From Spirochaetaceae bacterium (lineage in GTDB: Bacteria > Spirochaetota > Spirochaetia > Treponematales > Breznakiellaceae), in NCBI GenBank assembly GCA_031269165.1, contig JAISZQ010000244.1, positions 1-13,297 on the forward strand: a stretch of 13,297 nucleotides of DNA, written 5' to 3'. Shown piece after piece: positions 4,438 to 12,405 of the stretch. Made by a program: the position numbers and the translations under genes. The notes beneath the pieces were generated by a model, which searched no databases, had not been told where the DNA came from, and was given only the letters and a program-made list of their open reading frames with translations. Position 1 is the first letter of the stretch; each line of letters begins with the position of its first letter.

Positions 4438-5823
4438 ATGCGTTTTACCTTGTTAGTAGTGGACGATGAAAAAAATATTCGCGGGGGGCTTGCCGAGGCG
4501 TTACGGCTGGACGGGCATACGGTGGTTACCGCGTCCGACGGGGTTGAAGGCTGGGAGCGGTTTCAGCAGGGCGATATTGACCTCGTGATTACCGACCTCA
4601 AGATGGCCCGTCTCTCCGGCGAAGAATTGTTGAGGCGGATCAACGTCCAGAGTCCGGGGGTGCCCGTTATTGTGCTGACCGGACACGGTACGGTGGAAAA
4701 CGCGGTTGACGCGATGCGGCATGGGGCTTATGACTTTCTCACCAAGCCCTTGGACCTCGACCGCCTTTCGCTGCTGGTGAAACGGGCGCTTTCCATACGG
4801 GAACTCACGCTCCGGCATCGGCGGCTGGAGGAGGAACTTTCGCGGCAATTTCCGGCGAAGGCGATGACGGGGAACAGTCCGGCGATGCGGGCGGTGTACG
4901 ATATGATTGTCCGTGTCGCGCCGTCGCGGGCATCCGTTCTCATCACCGGGGAATCGGGGGTGGGAAAAGAACTCGTGGCAAACGCGCTGCACGATTTGTC
5001 GCCGCGCAAGGATGGCCCGCTGGTGAAAGTCAACTGCGCGGCGTTCGCGTCGACTCTTCTGGAAAGCGAGCTTTTCGGCCACGAGAAGGGGGCGTTTACC
5101 GGGGCGCTCGCCCGGCGGCGGGGTCGTTTTGAATTGGCCCACGAGGGGACGCTTTTTCTGGATGAGATCGGCGAGATCGACCAGAATATTCAAGTAAAAC
5201 TTCTGCGGGTGTTGCAGGAGAAGAAGTTTGAACGCTTGGGCGGCGAAGAGACGATTGAGGTTGACGTGCGGATTGTTGCCGCGACCAACAAGGATCTGAA
5301 AGCGGAGATAGAACAGGGCACGTTCCGCGAAGACCTTTACTATCGCCTGAATGTCGTGAATATTACGGTGCCGCCGCTCCGCGAGCGGAAGGACGATCTG
5401 CCGCTCTTGATACGGGAATTTGCCGTGCATTTCGCCGAAGAAAACAGAAAGCCGATAACGGGTTTTGACGAAAGGGCGCGGGCGATTCTCTTTCACTATG
5501 ACTGGCCGGGACATATTCGTGAACTGAAAAACTGCATCGAAAGCGCCGTCGTGATGTGCCGGGGCACCGTCATTACGAAGGCCGACCTTCCGCCGTCTTT
5601 GAGCGGTGTTGAGGTTGCGGGCATGGGGGATCCGGAAGCGGGAATGATAAAGATTCCGTTGGGAACAAGCCTCGAAAAGGCCGAGGGGAAAATTATCCGC
5701 GAGACGCTGCTTTTTCAGAAGGGCAACAAAAGCCGGACGGCGGACGTGCTGGGCATCGGGCGCAAGACGCTCGACCGGAAACTGGCCGGCGATAAGCATG
5801 ACGAACTCGAAATCCCCCGATAA
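4438..5823 (+). CDS. Sigma-54-dependent response regulator (NtrC/AtoC type)
   Basis: A 461-residue three-domain activator. Receiver domain 1-115: acidic D9-D10, phosphoacceptor D53 (VITDLKM), T81 and K103. Central AAA+ domain about 143-370: Walker A GESGVGKE at 171-178, GAFTGA at 218-223 (the sigma-54 contact loop), Walker B GTLFLDEI at 237-244, LYYRLNV at 300-306, and WPGHIRELKN at 356-365. A Fis-type helix-turn-helix lies at about 427-449 (GNKSRTADVLGIGRKTLDRK). All key residues are present, so it should remodel sigma-54 polymerase after phosphorylation. The reading frame is open upstream to about 4063, but that part is repeat DNA and the receiver starts at ATG 4438. No histidine kinase is adjacent, so its signal and targets are unknown. 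uvrC follows 62 bp downstream. Confidence 0.95.
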   Translation: MRFTLLVVDDEKNIRGGLAEALRLDGHTVVTASDGVEGWERFQQGDIDLVITDLKMARLSGEELLRRINVQSPGVPVIVLTGHGTVENAVDAMRHGAYDFLTKPLDLDRLSLLVKRALSIRELTLRHRRLEEELSRQFPAKAMTGNSPAMRAVYDMIVRVAPSRASVLITGESGVGKELVANALHDLSPRKDGPLVKVNCAAFASTLLESELFGHEKGAFTGALARRRGRFELAHEGTLFLDEIGEIDQNIQVKLLRVLQEKKFERLGGEETIEVDVRIVAATNKDLKAEIEQGTFREDLYYRLNVVNITVPPLRERKDDLPLLIREFAVHFAEENRKPITGFDERARAILFHYDWPGHIRELKNCIESAVVMCRGTVITKADLPPSLSGVEVAGMGDPEAGMIKIPLGTSLEKAEGKIIRETLLFQKGNKSRTADVLGIGRKTLDRKLAGDKHDELEIPR

Positions 5824-5885
5824 AGGGAGCGCGTCTTGAGCGAAGCGGCGGTTATCCGAGGGAGCACAACCGTACCGTTACCAAA

Positions 5886-7799
5886 TTGGCAGAAGAAGAG
5901 ACTCCATTGACGACATTAAAGGAAACCGCGCGCGATGCTCCGCTTTCTCCCGGCTGTTATATCATGCGGGATCAAAACGGGAAGATTTTATATGTCGGCA
6001 AGGCGCGCCTTCTCCGTGACCGGCTGCGTTCCTACTTTTCCGGCGAGAAAGACATCAAGACGGCGACGCTGTTAAAACACGTGGCGGCCATCGAGACGAT
6101 CATCGTTTCCAGCGAGTACGAGGCGTTTCTGCTGGAAAACACGCTGATCAAGCAGCACTCGCCCAAATACAACATCAACCTGAAAGACGGCAAGACGTAC
6201 CCCGTCATCCGGCTCACGCACGAGGATTTTCCAAAAATATTCAGGACGCGGCATATTATCGAGGACGGCTCGAAGTATTTTGGCCCGTTTCCAAGCGCGC
6301 AAACGGTGGACAAGGCACTCGAACTCTTGCAGAAAATTTACCCGCTGCGGAAATGCCGGAGGTTGCGCAAAAGAGACGCGCCCTGTATGTATTACCACAT
6401 TAAACGCTGCGCCGCGCCCTGTTGCGAAAAGATCGGCAAAGAGGAGTATGCGGGCCACGTTGAAAAGGTGTGCGGGCTGTTATCAGGCGACATTGACGGG
6501 CTGGTTATCGCTATCACCGAAAAAATGCACGAGGCGGCGCGGGAAACGCACTTTGAAAAGGCGGCGGAATACCGGGACGCGATTACCGCGATCAAAGACC
6601 TTTTTTACACGAACAACACTGTGGTGGATTTCGACACCGAGGGCCGCGACTATATCGCGTTTGCCGAAGAGGGCGTGCTGACCACGTGGAGTGTCTTTTC
6701 CATGCGCGGTGGAAAACTCACCGGGCGCGAACTGTTCCGCGCAAAGTCCGCCGCCGAGGAACTCGATTCTATCGAGACCTTTATGCTTTCGTTCTATAAT
6801 ACAGACCGTCCGCCGCCGCCGCGAATCTATCTGGCAAAGGGCAATCACGATTTTTCGAGCCTCGAGGCGTGGTTCAAGACGCATTTTGGCTCCGTGCCGG
6901 AACTGCTCGTCCCGGATAACAAGCGGCATGAGGCGGCGTTGCGTATGGCCCGGCAAAACGCCGAAGAGGATATCCGCAAGCGGGTGAAAGAACGCGGCGG
7001 CGGCCCGGCGCTTGCCGAACTTGCCCACGTGCTGAGCCTCCCGAACAGCCCCCTTCGCATCGAGGGCTTTGACATCGCGCAACTTGACGGAAAGCATCCG
7101 GTCGCCTCGCTCATCTCGTTTTACAACGGCATTCCCGACCGCAAAAACTACCGCCTCTTCAAACTGCGGACGGTCGAGGGGATCATCGACGACTTTCAGG
7201 CGATGCGCGAGGCGGTTGGTCGGCGGTATCGGCGGCTGTTGCGCGAAAACGCCGAGTTACCCGACTTGATCCTGATTGACGGCGGTATCGGCCAGGTCAA
7301 CGCGGCAAGAGGCGTGCTGGACGAGATTGGGCTTGTCTGTCCCGTGGCGGGGCTTGCCAAACGCGACGAGGAAGTGTGGCTGCCCGCCGCAAAAGAACCG
7401 ATTGTGCTGTCCCGGCGGAGCGAGGCGTTAAAAATCCTGCAAGCCGTGCGCGACGAGACGCACCGTTTTGCGACAAACGCAAACCAGCGGCTTCGTTCCA
7501 AAGACCTGTTGCTGGAGACCTTGCAGTCAATCGAGGGAATCGGCGAAAAGAAGGCGCGGGAAATTATCAAGGCCGCCGCCTCGCTGGAAAAAATCGCCGG
7601 GATGAGCGCGAAAGAGTTGTCGGGGAAAACGTCGCTCGGCATCAAAGCCGCGCGCACGATCATTGACGAGACCAAAAAGGCCCTTGTCGCAAAAGAATGG
7701 CGCACGCGCATTCTGCAAACCGACGGGGGCCGGATCGCGACGCGGGACGCGGAAAAAGAAAAAACCGCGCAGGAATTGGCCGAGGCTGCGGAAGGGTAG
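5886..7799 (+). CDS. uvrC: Excinuclease ABC subunit C
   Basis: A 637-residue UvrC, the nuclease that makes both incisions in nucleotide excision repair. GIY-YIG domain about 20-95 (PGCYIM and ILYVGKA). A cysteine cluster C157, C167, C175, C179 matches the Fe-S ligands of UvrC. UVR motif about 206-240 (HFEKAAEYRDAI). RNase H-like 5' nuclease: D396 (IEGFDIAQLDG), D465 (LILIDGG) and H526 (RDETHRFA). Helix-hairpin-helix C-terminus at about 548-595 (IEGIGEKKAREII). The start must be a non-ATG codon, since the first in-frame ATG is inside the GIY-YIG domain. TTG 5886 gives the length stated; TTG 5907, preceded by the purine run AGAAGAAGAG, is a plausible alternative and would remove seven residues. 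Lies 62 bp after the response regulator and may be co-transcribed. Confidence 0.95.
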   Translation: MAEEETPLTTLKETARDAPLSPGCYIMRDQNGKILYVGKARLLRDRLRSYFSGEKDIKTATLLKHVAAIETIIVSSEYEAFLLENTLIKQHSPKYNINLKDGKTYPVIRLTHEDFPKIFRTRHIIEDGSKYFGPFPSAQTVDKALELLQKIYPLRKCRRLRKRDAPCMYYHIKRCAAPCCEKIGKEEYAGHVEKVCGLLSGDIDGLVIAITEKMHEAARETHFEKAAEYRDAITAIKDLFYTNNTVVDFDTEGRDYIAFAEEGVLTTWSVFSMRGGKLTGRELFRAKSAAEELDSIETFMLSFYNTDRPPPPRIYLAKGNHDFSSLEAWFKTHFGSVPELLVPDNKRHEAALRMARQNAEEDIRKRVKERGGGPALAELAHVLSLPNSPLRIEGFDIAQLDGKHPVASLISFYNGIPDRKNYRLFKLRTVEGIIDDFQAMREAVGRRYRRLLRENAELPDLILIDGGIGQVNAARGVLDEIGLVCPVAGLAKRDEEVWLPAAKEPIVLSRRSEALKILQAVRDETHRFATNANQRLRSKDLLLETLQSIEGIGEKKAREIIKAAASLEKIAGMSAKELSGKTSLGIKAARTIIDETKKALVAKEWRTRILQTDGGRIATRDAEKEKTAQELAEAAEG

Positions 7800-7868
7800 C
7801 ATGGCTGTCCGGTGTTCTCCGCCCATGCATAATCGTATCTGTCAATAATTTCATTCGTGGGTTTCATG

Positions 7869-8735
7869 TCAGGGCGTTTTTGACGGCGGCCGATAGTTTT
7901 TTAAAAAGGTGATCAATGGGATGGTCCAATCGTCGTTCCCGATGCTCAGCAGGTGCTCCCGTTCCCGCATAAAAGCGGCGCAGATGGTTTCGATGTGAAG
8001 GCGGATATGCTCTCGCGTTTCATGCGGGATTTCGGCGTTTCTTTCGTCCGCAAACAGGGCTTGGGTAAAGGCTTGAGTCTCCTTCCGGGTAAAAAGCGCG
8101 GGCTCGAAGCAGTGCATCGCGTAGAGGGCGGCCGGAATGCAGTTGACGCTGTGTTGTTTCATATAAAGGATCGACTCGGTGATGAGAACGGCGCGGCGAA
8201 AAAGTTTTTCAATATACGCCTTTTCCGTGTGCGATATGCCGTGTTTTTCCAAAAGATGCCGCGCCTTTATCCATGTGTGGACGCACACCAAGACGTGCAG
8301 GCTCGGCACGCAGAAGAGATGGGGGTCGAAAAGCTGAATGACGATACAGCCAATATTGCCGAAATAGCGGGGACGGGTGGTGGTCGACAAGTGCCGGAAG
8401 TAAACCTCCGCTGCCGCCACATACAGCGTTCCCACCGAGTCGATGAAATCACTTGCCGCGAGGGGCGACACCGACCGGGCAAGACAGGCGGCTGTCCGTA
8501 CCCAGAATGCCGAAAAATCATGGTAAATCATGGCCCATCCAGGCCGAAAAGGGATCGCTTCGTCCAGAGGATGATCAACGTTGGCAACGGGAACGAGGCC
8601 GGGCTGCCGATGCGCGCGCCGCTGGAGACGGAAAAAGTTCTTGTCTATCAAGCGGGCTGTTCGGAAAAAAGGGGAAGAGAGATTTTTATCGGTGGCCAGT
8701 CGAAAAAGAGCGGTTATTGTGCCGGATTCGTCCAT
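7869..8735 (-). CDS. PAP2-like (phosphatidic acid phosphatase type 2 fold) protein, divergent
   Basis: A 288-residue protein with traces of the three PAP2 motifs. Motif 1 (K/R-x6-RP) is R114-x6-R121-P122. Motif 2 is P144-S-L-H147 in place of PSGH, a variant seen in the PAP2/inositol-phosphorylceramide-synthase-like branch. Motif 3 (SR-x5-H-x3-D) is degenerate: S188 and H195 remain, but the arginine and the final aspartate are replaced (C199). The upstream segment DEAIPFRPGWAMIYHDF also resembles that branch. If active it would act on a phosphorylated lipid or prenyl substrate in the membrane. Loss of motif 3 residues makes this uncertain. Its ATG 8735 overlaps the stop of the preceding barrel gene as TAATG and has no own Shine-Dalgarno, so translation should depend on reinitiation. 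It converges with uvrC over a 69-bp gap. Confidence 0.55.
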   Translation of the reverse strand: MDESGTITALFRLATDKNLSSPFFRTARLIDKNFFRLQRRAHRQPGLVPVANVDHPLDEAIPFRPGWAMIYHDFSAFWVRTAACLARSVSPLAASDFIDSVGTLYVAAAEVYFRHLSTTTRPRYFGNIGCIVIQLFDPHLFCVPSLHVLVCVHTWIKARHLLEKHGISHTEKAYIEKLFRRAVLITESILYMKQHSVNCIPAALYAMHCFEPALFTRKETQAFTQALFADERNAEIPHETREHIRLHIETICAAFMREREHLLSIGNDDWTIPLITFLKNYRPPSKTP

Positions 8736-9637
8736 TATCGCTGATACCGGAAGCCGATGCCGAGTCCTGGTTCAAAATTGATAAAATTCCACCTAAAACT
8801 CGCGTCGATACGAAAAACACCGATTTCATAACCAATCCCCGCAGAACCGGAGAAAAACAGGGTGAACATACCTTTCATATTTTCGTACACCGGATCGTTC
8901 ATATCGCTACCGAATTTAACACCCGCTCTGTTTATGCCTGCCCCTAAGGCAACACCACCGAAAAGAGAGAGGCCGGTTGACAGCACCGGTTGCGAAAACG
9001 CCATCTGTGCCGTGATCGTATGCGACTCCCAAACGATACGCGCGAGTTCATCCGTCTCAAAATCGGAGTCTGGAATACGGCCCATTCCGTTTATTTCGCT
9101 CATCAGTCTGTCGTATCCGAGACCGACTGTGATAACCGGACCGTTTCGCGGTGGAATATGGACGGCATAATGAACGTCAAAACCAAAGAGCGTGCTATTG
9201 TAATTAAGCGAGCCCCATAAGGCCGTATCCGGCAGGAATCCGACTTTGATCCCGACGTCAAATGGTATGTCGGCAACCCCGCCAATTCGGGCGACTACTG
9301 CATAGTTGGGAAGCCATTGCTTGCCTTTTATCATGGATTCTTCTATCGTCAACCCCATTGCCTCGCCCAAAGCCGACAGCTCGCTATTGCCCATAAACGC
9401 GCTTCCCACAAAAACGCCCAGTCCGAAGTGCATGGGATATCCAATAATCTGGCCTACATAAGGGGTAGACCAGTTGAGTCCCATATTCGCCGCAAGGGGA
9501 AGGGCCGGATTTATCGCATCGGCAAATTCTCGAACCAGACTATCGAACGATACCGTCTGAGAGAAAAGAGGAACGAGAAAAAAAAGATTACAAATAATAC
9601 CTATTATTTTCTTACGCAACAATCTTTTCCATGCCAT
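8735..9637 (-). CDS. Signal-peptide outer-membrane beta-barrel-like protein B
   Basis: A 300-residue exported protein starting at ATG 9637. The N-terminus is MAWKRLLRKKIIGI followed by a hydrophobic stretch and a likely cleavage near PLFSQ. The frame extends further to a TTG at 9709, but the residues before Met-Ala-Trp-Lys do not look like a leader. The mature part has alternating, glycine- and aromatic-rich segments (FGLGVFVGSAF, VARIGGVADIPFDVGIKVG, ITVGLGYD) and ends in a strand rich in aromatics, GFRYQR, as expected of a beta barrel. It is clearly paralogous to the neighbour at 9821-10663: both share a [F/S]AxxIxxxLP segment, YxGQ[I/L], HFGxGxxxG, ARIGG, PFDIG/PFDVG and a later GLGY/GIAY strand. 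Specific function is unknown. A 7-bp hairpin (9652-9658 with 9669-9675) sits just upstream of the start. Confidence 0.7.
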   Translation of the reverse strand: MAWKRLLRKKIIGIICNLFFLVPLFSQTVSFDSLVREFADAINPALPLAANMGLNWSTPYVGQIIGYPMHFGLGVFVGSAFMGNSELSALGEAMGLTIEESMIKGKQWLPNYAVVARIGGVADIPFDVGIKVGFLPDTALWGSLNYNSTLFGFDVHYAVHIPPRNGPVITVGLGYDRLMSEINGMGRIPDSDFETDELARIVWESHTITAQMAFSQPVLSTGLSLFGGVALGAGINRAGVKFGSDMNDPVYENMKGMFTLFFSGSAGIGYEIGVFRIDASFRWNFINFEPGLGIGFRYQR

Positions 9638-9820
9638 CAATTTTAAGGATACGCTGATTAACGTGAATATCAGCGGCTGACAGCAATCAGTTTGCCGGCA
9701 CTGTGTCAACGGCTAACACTCGTAGCGGTTGCCCCATTCTCGGTTGAATAAATCAGCACTCCTTAACTGAAGTATCGGCATATTTTTATGATTTCTCTAG
9801 TGTCTCGGCAAAAAACCCGG

Positions 9821-10663
9821 TTACAACTGAAATCGTAACCCCGAGATGACTCCATATGTGGCGTCTGGAATGCTCAAATGCATGCTAAGATCTAATCGTA
9901 ATGCCCAAAGTTTTATGGACGTGCCGGTAAAAACGCGAAAAAGCATTCCGTTTGCGAAATTGTCGGGCTCCATTCCCCATTTCTTCGTTCCTCCCTCCGT
10001 CTCGTAACTAGCCTGGCTCCATGTATAACTGCCTCCCACGCCGAAATAAGGCGTAAAGGTCTTGAACATCTTTGAAATCTGCGCCTTGATTTCAATCGCG
10101 CTTCCGTTCCAGCGAAGATCCATGTCTTTAGCCGAAAGACGGCCCTCAGTCTGGATATAGGCGATCCCCAACGAAACGCCGGGCAGTTTCGTGCCGTCAC
10201 GGACCAGCGCGAAACGAATATCGCCGCCAAAGGTTTGCTGTTCCGACGTAACATCGTCCGCCGGTCTTGCGTACATCGGGATGCTCGCAACGATGCCTAT
10301 ATCAAAAGGCACAAAAAAGCCCCCGATTCGGGCCTGTACATACACAGGCGGCATGAAAACCCCGTCCGTATTCAGATAGCCTTTGACGCCGCCAAGCAAC
10401 GCTCTCGCGGTGGAAAACTCGGCCGTGCTCATGCCATAGGCGAGACCTGCCCCAAAATGAGGCTTCCGGCTTACGAGTTGTCCGATGTACGAATCCGACC
10501 AGGCGAGGGTCGTCAATGCGGTAAAAGGCAGAGACCGCTGGATCTCCTCCGCAAAATTTTTGGCGCTTTCCTCCCATGAGGCGGTGTTGGCGGCATACAC
10601 GGACACGAACTGGAAAAACAAAAGAGAAGTCAACACGGTCTTTTTGAGCACTTTGTTCACCAT
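9821..10663 (-). CDS. Signal-peptide outer-membrane beta-barrel-like protein A
   Basis: A 280-residue exported protein from ATG 10663, with signal peptide MVNKVLKKTVLTSLLFF and a likely cleavage after SVYA. The frame reaches a TTG at 10678, which adds five non-leader-like residues. The mature part alternates polar and hydrophobic residues in strand-length blocks: YIGQLVSRKPHFGAGLAYG, ARIGGFFVPFDIGIVASIP, GVSLGIAY, FTPYFGVGGSYTW, and a terminal strand GVISGLRFQL ending in a hydrophobic residue, typical of barrel-assembly signals. It is a tandem paralog of the gene at 8735-9637 with moderate similarity, so the duplication is old. The 183-bp gap to that gene shows no clear terminator. No strong Shine-Dalgarno precedes either start. 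Ligand or pore function cannot be inferred. Confidence 0.7.
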   Translation of the reverse strand: MVNKVLKKTVLTSLLFFQFVSVYAANTASWEESAKNFAEEIQRSLPFTALTTLAWSDSYIGQLVSRKPHFGAGLAYGMSTAEFSTARALLGGVKGYLNTDGVFMPPVYVQARIGGFFVPFDIGIVASIPMYARPADDVTSEQQTFGGDIRFALVRDGTKLPGVSLGIAYIQTEGRLSAKDMDLRWNGSAIEIKAQISKMFKTFTPYFGVGGSYTWSQASYETEGGTKKWGMEPDNFANGMLFRVFTGTSIKLWALRLDLSMHLSIPDATYGVISGLRFQL

Positions 10664-11053
10664 ACAGTATACTATCAAACCTATTGCAAAATATCCAGTG
10701 GCCGTTTTGTACGCGCATCAGATTTGATTGGCCCCCGTATCCCGACATAATTGTCATTGCGGATAAAGAGCGTATGCTGTTAGGCCTGTTCAAAATCTCA
10801 GCAAAAGGGGGATCGGCAATTTGCCGCGTCTCCCCCTTCGCTCCGGTCTTCGTCCTCCGCTATCCCCCTCTACGGGGGTCAGACCCCCGTAACGCCCCCG
10901 GATCACAGCGGAGGCTTGCGTCTCGCAGGGTTTTTGAACAGGCTCTTAGGCGTATCAGAGAGGGTGGCGGAAGACGCGCCTACAAAGCACGCGGCACAAA
11001 CGCATAGACAGGCGTTGGCGACACCCCCGCCTTATTCCGCCCGCCCGCTCCGT
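10664..11053. other. Non-coding interval carrying a MITE-like element
   Basis: The region between barrel gene A and the 3' end of the RNA ligase gene holds the inverted-ended element at 10783-10945. The flanking 100-110 bases on each side show no gene. TATACT lies only two bases before ATG 10663 and is too close to act as that gene's -10 box unless the start is further downstream. Confidence 0.6.
10783..10945. mobile_element. MITE-like element with GCCTGTTCAAAA inverted ends
   Basis: GCCTGTTCAAAA at 10784-10795 is repeated in inverted orientation as TTTTGAACAGGC at 10932-10943. The element is flanked by TTA on both sides (10780-10782 and 10946-10948), consistent with a 3-bp target duplication. 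It is about 163 bp and has no coding capacity. The interior holds a strong hairpin, ACGGGGGTC (10872-10880) with GACCCCCGT (10882-10890), and is homologous to the repeat at 4151-4256. The right end reads GAGCCTGTTC when inverted, as in the solo end at 12333. Ends of this type with a 3-bp TNA target recall the IS1031 group of the IS5 family, which could supply the transposase. Confidence 0.75.
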
Positions 11054-12238
11054 TCACTTGCCAAGAATATAGTCGTCGTTGATGCACTTGAACGACCACA
11101 TATTCGACATTCCGTACAGTGCTTCCGGTACGGGGCCGGTGCCCGAATCATACCGGATAACGACGCCTTCCCGATCCTTGCCGTTGGGGTATTTCCCCTT
11201 CGCGTACGCCTTCAACGCCGCCTGGTCGGGCCAATCGAATTGCCGCCGTTCGATGAAGGGCACGGTTTTGAGGCCGAGGGCGGAACATATCTTCGTGATC
11301 CCGTCCCACGAACAGAATTCCCCGCCGATCGGGGCGTGCTCAGGGGAAACCGCCGGGTAGTACCCGTTAAAGACAAACAACTCAAGGCCGGGTAAGCCCA
11401 TCGGGTTCTTCTGGATGCTGGGACCGCACAGCTCTCCCTGAATGACAAAATCCCGGCCCTGCCTGACACTTTCGCGGAGCATTTTCCGGGGCAGGTCGAG
11501 CCGGGACGCAATCTTCCTGAAATTGTCCAAGCCCCGGCTCTCTCGCTGCGGGTTCAGTTCCCGTATCGCCCGGCGGATCGGCCCCCGGTAGAGCACGACA
11601 TTCCGGCTTGCGATGAAAAAGTGTTTCATGAACACCGCGAACGTCACGCTCTGCCCGTCGCACTTCACCGTGGTGTAGACCGGCGTTCCCTTGAACTTGT
11701 CCTCAAAGAGGTAGGGCAGATTCTCAATACGAGTCTCGTCGGTTTTCTGCGCGAAGGAAAGCCAGCCCCCGGAAACGCCGATCTTTTTCGTGGTACGCTT
11801 GATACCGAGCATCGTGCAGAACCGGTCCACCACCTTCTCGAAGAACGTGGGCGGCACGGCGGAAATGGCGGGACTGTCGTCATCCCGCTTCCTGATTTCC
11901 AGCACCTCGGTCATATCGAAGCCGTCGGGCTTGTCCTCATACCCAGCCGGAAGAGGAAGCACGAGGCCGTAGGAGATAAGCCCGGCCATCTTCATGCCCT
12001 TGATCACGAAGCCTTCCCACCGTTCGGAATAACAACGTTTCCGCAAAAACTCGTATTCCGGCTTCACAGGCAAGATCGCGTCGATCTCGATATAGACAAC
12101 CTTGTCTCCGACCTGGTGCGCGGTGTCCACGATAACCTGCCAGCCCAGATTCTTGAACGACGCGTACACAATCCGGTCCTTATCAGGAATCTTGTCGAGC
12201 CGCGCAATCGTCGCAATATACGCCAATGTTCTTTCCAT
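11054..12238 (-). CDS. RNA ligase, DRB0094/Rnl5 type (KxDG nucleotidyltransferase)
   Basis: A 394-residue ATP-dependent RNA ligase resembling the Deinococcus radiodurans DRB0094 family, whose members seal nicks with an RNA 3'-OH. The N-terminal part (about 1-115, with WQVIVDTAHQVGDKVVYIEID) looks like the family's OB-like module. The catalytic domain has motif I K192-C-D-G-Q-S197 with K192 as the adenylated lysine. Other motifs are SRN (211-213), IQGELCGPSIQKNPMG (266-281) as motif III/IIIa region, EGVVIRYD (357-364) as motif IV, and WSFKC with K384 as motif V. ATG 12238 is supported by AGGAGG six bases upstream; the frame is open further but unconvincing. It stands alone, flanked by transposon-derived repeats on both sides, with no kinase, phosphatase or archease neighbour. 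All catalytic lysines are intact, so it is probably active; the biological substrate is unknown. Confidence 0.88.
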   Translation of the reverse strand: MERTLAYIATIARLDKIPDKDRIVYASFKNLGWQVIVDTAHQVGDKVVYIEIDAILPVKPEYEFLRKRCYSERWEGFVIKGMKMAGLISYGLVLPLPAGYEDKPDGFDMTEVLEIRKRDDDSPAISAVPPTFFEKVVDRFCTMLGIKRTTKKIGVSGGWLSFAQKTDETRIENLPYLFEDKFKGTPVYTTVKCDGQSVTFAVFMKHFFIASRNVVLYRGPIRRAIRELNPQRESRGLDNFRKIASRLDLPRKMLRESVRQGRDFVIQGELCGPSIQKNPMGLPGLELFVFNGYYPAVSPEHAPIGGEFCSWDGITKICSALGLKTVPFIERRQFDWPDQAALKAYAKGKYPNGKDREGVVIRYDSGTGPVPEALYGMSNMWSFKCINDDYILGK

Positions 12239-12332
12239 AACAACCCTCCTGTTCCCAAAATGAGGTACCAGTTTATACGTGCTCGCTACAAATTGCAAGT
12301 TATCAGTGGTTCATAGCCATTGGTCGCGCTTA

Positions 12333-12361
12333 GAGCCTGTTCAAAATCTCAGCAAAAGGGG
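12333..12361. mobile_element. Solo MITE end, same family as 10783-10945
   Basis: After TTA at 12330-12332 the sequence reads GAGCCTGTTC and continues. The 27 bp at 12335-12361 are identical to 10784-10810, and similarity then stops abruptly. No matching inverted end was found downstream, so this is a truncated or internally replaced copy. Confidence 0.75.
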
Positions 12362-12405
12362 ACAAAAGGGGAAAAGCCTTCCACTGTCAACAACTTAAGA
12401 ATTTT

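Noticed and set aside
4501..5799. 432-codon open frame antisense to the response regulator
   Set aside because: It is a shadow of the GC-rich coding frame on the other strand, with no recognisable domain or ribosome binding site.
7799..7829. Bidirectional terminator between convergent uvrC and the PAP2-like gene
   Set aside because: Only a 6-bp GCATGG/CCATGC pair with an 18-base loop and no T run was found.
7953..8744. 263-codon plus-strand frame opposite the PAP2-like gene
   Set aside because: The minus-strand frame has family motifs and stop-start coupling with its neighbour; the plus frame has neither.
9703..9708. TTGACA on the minus strand as the -35 box of barrel gene B
   Set aside because: No -10 hexamer occurs at 16-18 bp spacing.
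9800..9823. Intrinsic terminator after barrel gene A (T6 run on the coding strand)
   Set aside because: The T run is not preceded by a stem of useful length.
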